Notes under the pieces: generated by a model
The model's database searches: none
Seen by the model: the letters and a program-made list of their open reading frames with translations, nothing else
What the model was told of the DNA's origin: nothing
Assembly: GCA_020796225.1 (NCBI GenBank)
Contig: CM036753.1
Location: 87,388,203-87,452,202, forward strand
Reading direction: 5' to 3'
DNA: 64,000 nt
Source of the DNA: Arion vulgaris
Taxonomy: Eukaryota > Mollusca > Gastropoda > Stylommatophora > Arionidae
Shown here: one piece after another, positions 59,901 through 64,000 of the stretch
How positions within the stretch are numbered: the first letter of the stretch is position 1
Layout of the letters: each line of letters begins with the position of its first letter
Position numbers and translations under genes: made by a program

Positions 59901-60369
59901 ATTAGCCGGCCACAACTGACAGGAAGACCTATTTTTAGAAATTGTCGGAAAGTGTCATCTATTTTTAGATATGTTGTAAATAGTCGTGGACAGTCCACTT
60001 TGGGACCCAGGTAGGTCAAGCATTAGTATGTGGATACATATACAGTGATAACAACACAAATACAGCGAGGAAAGGAGGAACAATTATATTATAGGAAAAA
60101 AACACAGAAATTGCCTAACCCTAACCCTGCCACAAAATATAAAATCTTGCGATTGTTTGTTACTACTTAATTTTTTTTTATAAGCCGAAAACGAAAGGTT
60201 TTTCAACATGAAACCCCAAAAACGCAAATGGAATAAACCGCGCAGACTGTTCGACCTTTGGAAATCACTGGACAATCCCCGACACGCCTACGGGATACCG
60301 GGGGTTTTCCCGGAACTCGTTGTTCAGGTCTTTTTGCGGCCGGCTAATGACAATACCTACTTTGTGTTT
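56926..60369. other. Long gene-poor stretch; no gene recognised
   Basis: About 3.4 kb of AT-rich DNA. Minor items: 'tctaaagcc.atggattga' near 57230 shared with 48460; 'gatcac.aattttggaacgaac' at 58918-58941, inverted near 58262-58285 ('ggttcgttccaaaattcgtgatc'); a (GT)8 at about 59664-59680; two CCCTAA units at about 60114. Confidence 0.4.
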
Positions 60370-60776
60370 CCAGAGCCAAACATGGACAATGAGCAAAGCA
60401 CAGTCATAAAAAATAACTTCATCTGAAATGCGCTGCCTACGAAAACTTACCAGCAACACCAGAAAAGACAGAGTCACCAAAATCAACATAAAAAAGAAAG
60501 CTGGCACAGAACCTTGCTTGAATTACATAGATAAACAAAGAATGAAGTGGTTTGGCCACTTAATAAGAATGCATCCAAACTCCACAGTAGACAAAGTCTT
60601 CTAAAACAGAACATAAGGAAAGAAGGCGATAGGAAGACCACGAAAAAGATGGTATAGCAGAATCCTGTCAATGAGCAAAAATAACAATCACCCACGCCAC
60701 CAGAACTGCGCAAGACAAAAACAGAAAACCATGACACTGGGCAACAACCTGGTAGCAGTGTAACGACAAAAGATGA
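60370..60776 (+). mobile_element. Non-LTR 3' fragment (family of 30770)
   Basis: 'cagagccaaacatggacaat', 'tgaaatgcgctgcctacgaa', 'aatgaagtggtttggccact' and 'gggcaacaacctggtagcag' match 30770-31178 closely, with small deletions. Confidence 0.92.
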
Positions 60777-61089
60777 AGTTGGCTGTTTAAATCATGACAC
60801 ACCAAGCAGATTTATATGAATTAGATGACAGAGTTACTTTCTATCTTGATACAGAAATGAATTTTTTTCTATTCAAACTCACTTCCTGGAAAGTATTTTA
60901 AAAGGTTGAATTATGTCCTAGTCACAATACACATGTGTGCCGGAAACAGAAAAAAACCCATTTCTCTCAAATCTGTGAGATGTATGAGATGTAGATGACC
61001 CAAACATTTGTTCACAATAGTGCAATACTTCTTTTCTGCTGCAAGATTTTTCTAATGAGCTTGCACAAACATTATTCAAATATTGACAG
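60777..61089. other. No feature recognised
   Basis: Minus frames overlapping here are Cys-rich by chance and partly belong to the dispersed repeat that follows. Confidence 0.35.
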
Positions 61090-61260
61090 TCATTCATGAT
61101 ATCCTGTTGTACTCTACAGGTAGTGTTATCAGTTATATGAGGACTATCATCATAGCACTCCGAACACGTCCATAGGTGCTCCGTTCTCTGCCTCAACAAA
61201 TCCAACAGCGTCCAGCGGCCCAACACGCCACTTCGATGTTGATTAATGAATCTCTTTGCA
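61090..61260 (-). repeat. Dispersed repeat, copy 3
   Basis: On the minus strand 'attaatcaacatcgaagtgg', 'cgctggacgctgttggattt', 'ctatggacgtgttcgg' and 'cctcatataactgat' match 12745-12905. Confidence 0.65.
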
Positions 61261-61611
61261 TATTTGGTATGTTGTTCTTTTCTCCCAATTTGCTTCTGAA
61301 CTTTTCTGAATGAGGTAGTGTTCTCATGTGCTTACAACAATGTGGTTTATACAATTTGATTATTGCAAGCAAATGCAGCCTGTCACTTCTATCTATGCTG
61401 ACAGTGATAAAAAGGTAAATTCTGTCTTTCAGAGTCATGTTGCAACTGCATGCTTCTCTCTTCTCAGCGAATATACGGTTTCGGACACTTATATCGTCTT
61501 GCCCGAGTTGTATATATATCCTTTGGCACAAATTGCTTCAAAATTTAGTTTAGTTCACTTTTTGCATCATCAGTTGTTTTTTTGTAAACTTCATTATCAC
61601 TTTGAAAAGCT

Positions 61612-61975
61612 TCAGACAGCTGACACTCATGTTCAAGTTGGTGTAGCTTAGACTCTCAGCCAGTTGATACTCATGTTCAAGTTGGTATAGCCTAGACTCT
61701 CAGACAGCTGATACTCATGTTCAAGTTGGTATAGCCTAGACTCTCAGCCAGCTGATACTCATGTTCAAGTAGGTACAGCCTAGACTCTCAGACAGCTGAT
61801 ACTCATGTTCAAGTTGGTATAGCCTAGACTCTCAGACAGCTGATACTCATGTTCAAGTTGGTATAGCCTAGACTCTCAGCCAGCTGATACTCATGTTCAA
61901 GTTGGTATAGCCTAGACTCTCAGACAGCTGACACTCATGTTCAAGTTGGTATAGCCTAGACTCTCAGCCAGCATG
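61612..61975. repeat. 44-bp minisatellite, about 8 copies
   Basis: The unit is CAGACAGCTGATACTCATGT followed by TCAAGTTGGTATAGCCTAGA and CTCT. CAGACAG and CAGCCAG copies are interspersed. Confidence 0.96.
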
Positions 61976-62204
61976 TTGCCATTTTCAATAAAGATGGATC
62001 TCCAAATTGGGACATTTTTGCTCAAAGCTTACTGGAACCATGTAAGCAAAGCACAGCAACACCTTCATAATCAGGCTTCGAAATATTCAAAATCTTTTTT
62101 CTCTCTTGCTGAAAGCAAGCACTAACAAACGCCAACATAATATTATCTCTGTCCTTCAAGATTATATGCAGTGTGTTTGATAGCGAGAAATTAGAAAACT
62201 CAAT

Positions 62205-62815
62205 TCTGTTACAAAATGAAATGTTAGAGGAAGATCAGAATTTTGTATACCTAAGAAGTACAGTATCACAGAACTGTGGTTCAGAAAAGGTAATTATTCG
62301 GAAAATAGAAAAAAGCAAGTCAAACTTTCGCCAGGTTTAACAAAATCTGGAAAGTCAAAGGATTAAATCTTAAAACAAAACTTAAGATATATAGAAACAG
62401 TGTCCTGAGAGTGTTATTATACAGTAGGGGTGCTGAAAAAAGACCCACAACATTATACACAAGTTGCAGACATTCCAAAATAAATTGTTAAGAAGAACAT
62501 GCAAACTTTCTGACCAAATACGATAGCAAAGATACATGAAGTGCTTTTAAAATGATGCATCATTAGAGACCATGATTAAAAGGAGCTGAATGGCGGATAG
62601 GGCATGTATGTTGTATGCCAGTAAAGATATTGTCTAGGACAGCTCTTCGATGGACAGTTGATGGGAAAAGGTCTGGACCAAAAGGAAAAGTGTAGAAGAA
62701 CTGTGGCCCTGACATTGGAAACAGTAAGTATAAAGGCGGTAGAATGGCAAGCTCATGTAAAAGTCTTCTGTATCAAAGGAAACACAAATAGGATATGTAT
62801 AGATGCTTGATGGAG
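62205..62815 (+). mobile_element. Decayed non-LTR RT C-terminal fragment
   Basis: One frame reads MLEEDQNFVYLRSTVSQNCG and EKVIIRKIEKSKSNF, then IWKVKGLNLKTKLRIYRNSV, in the order of '..FVYLGS..S......I..RI.KA...F..L...W....L...TKLR.Y...V'. It has many shifts. Its sister copy is 36535-36910 (-). Confidence 0.85.
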
Positions 62816-64000
62816 TATCAGGTTACCTCTAGATTTCTGCTTGTGATTTGTTCACTTTCTTTATCAATATCACTTCTGTTTTGTGTGATACTGCCAGACA
62901 AGACAGAGAAAATCTACCTAAAACTGCTATCTGTAGTTTGTCTATGTAGTTAAATAATATAATCTATGTACTTGCTCTTCATGTAGATCTACACTTGAAA
63001 TTTCTTTTAGCAGTTGACAAAATATATGCTGTTAGCATCTACAACTTGCAAGCACATATCATCAAGCGTATTCTCTCAAATACATTTTCATCATAGTCCA
63101 TAAAGTTCAGATGTTTATAATTTCATTACTCAATAATAATTCTGAATGTTATTTGATCAGTGACTAACTCTTTCCACGCAATCTCTGCGCACAGCGTATT
63201 CTCTTCAACGGCATTCGCTGTACACTGCGCCATTCGTGTTGTTTCCCTTATAAGAAGTCTTTCTAGTTTTACTTCCACTATTTTGATTCTACTACTGTTT
63301 AACCTTGTTACTCTAATATGTTGTCCAGTTTTGTTAAAATTAGTATATAATTATATATATATGTTTATTTATTGCTGAGTAGTTATGATTTTTAAAAAAA
63401 AATTGTTATTTACCTCCCTTGAATTAACTGTGGGGGAAAAAAACTGAGGAAATAACTGCATGTGGAAAGAGTTAATGAAAGTACATATTTTATGACATAA
63501 TTTCTGCAAGGCTGCCCAGCAACATCTATAAACGACATTGCAACAAAATGTACAATAAATACAAACTATAGTGTGGCTTATATGATTCACAGTTGCTCAC
63601 AAATATATTGTTAGTAAAAAGATAGTTGAATCTTAGCATGCAATAATTCATCAACTAAATCTGACTTTAGATTGACCACTGTCTCTTGTCTCCTAGAAAC
63701 GTCATTTTCCAGCAATTGGTCATTAAGAAAATGATTAAAACAAACTACATAATAATAGTTGTATGATTTATTGTCAACTAAACAGTGATACAATTTCAGT
63801 GACATCCTGTCAAAGATACGGGCACATACCAGACAAACTACAGAAAGTTTACACTGAAAATATGCATCAAACTTGGAGATTAAATAACAATTTAAAAACA
63901 AATTCATCTCTAAAGCATACAAGCACCTACTTTAAAATGAAAAATCATAACATGACAATTGCAAAGCTAATGAAGTTGTTACGTAAAGTCACCATACAAA
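62816..64000. other. No gene recognised
   Basis: AT-rich. A 103-codon minus frame (63611-63922) shows no domain or splice context that I can support. Confidence 0.35.

Noticed and set aside
60108..60125. Telomeric CCCTAA repeat
   Set aside because: Only two units; expected by chance in this amount of sequence.
60918..61531. Cys-rich secreted protein on minus strand
   Set aside because: Two frames overlap a dispersed repeat also found at 12745-12905, and there is no signal peptide. The cysteines are not in a recognisable spacing.
63611..63922. Coding exon on minus strand
   Set aside because: Composition is unremarkable, there are no clear splice sites and no domain; I cannot separate it from chance.

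Overview
This window looks like AT-rich, repeat-dense invertebrate nuclear DNA. It has spliced genes with GT-AG introns, multi-kilobase introns, many broken non-LTR retrotransposons, hAT-type MITEs, tRNA-like SINEs and more than a dozen minisatellites. Mutator-like and hAT fragments and short SINE families like these are common in molluscs, so a gastropod or other lophotrochozoan is my best guess. That assignment is inference; no single marker proves it.

Only two host genes can be supported. (1) On the + strand, 7364-9276 is the terminal coding exon of a large, disordered protein whose earlier exons lie outside the window. It carries NPF, SH3-ligand and PPxY motifs and a C-terminal PDZ ligand. 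Its splice acceptor is triplicated, and it has a one-base frameshift in an A run. (2) On the - strand, a complete six-exon gene (36000 down to 22298) encodes a 428-residue 4-hydroxyphenylpyruvate dioxygenase-like protein (HPDL), rebuilt here exon by exon. All splice phases agree and both metal-binding histidines and the glutamate are present. Its introns, 7.4 kb for the first, are filled with retroelement fragments and tandem repeats.

Layout. 1-7.2 kb: Mutator-like remnant, 30-bp, 62-bp and 42-bp arrays, a SINE with target-site duplication (TSD), a deleted hAT transposon and a fold-back insertion. 7.2-9.3 kb: the scaffold-type exon. 10.5-21 kb: retroelement 3' ends, SINEs and a perfect hAT MITE. 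22.3-36 kb: HPDL. 36-45 kb: nested transposons, where one minus-strand non-LTR element is split by a SINE, two MITEs and a piggyBac-like element. 46-48 kb: a 69-bp satellite with an eight-unit higher-order repeat, next to and resembling a retroelement. 49-64 kb: more retroelement fragments, including a 2.4-kb non-LTR copy with a 12-bp TSD inside a 48-bp minisatellite.

The host genes do not form a pathway. The most unusual content is structural: tandem arrays that appear to be made from pieces of mobile elements, a triplicated splice site, and a templated inverted insertion. I found no CRISPR, operon, rRNA or intact tRNA gene.
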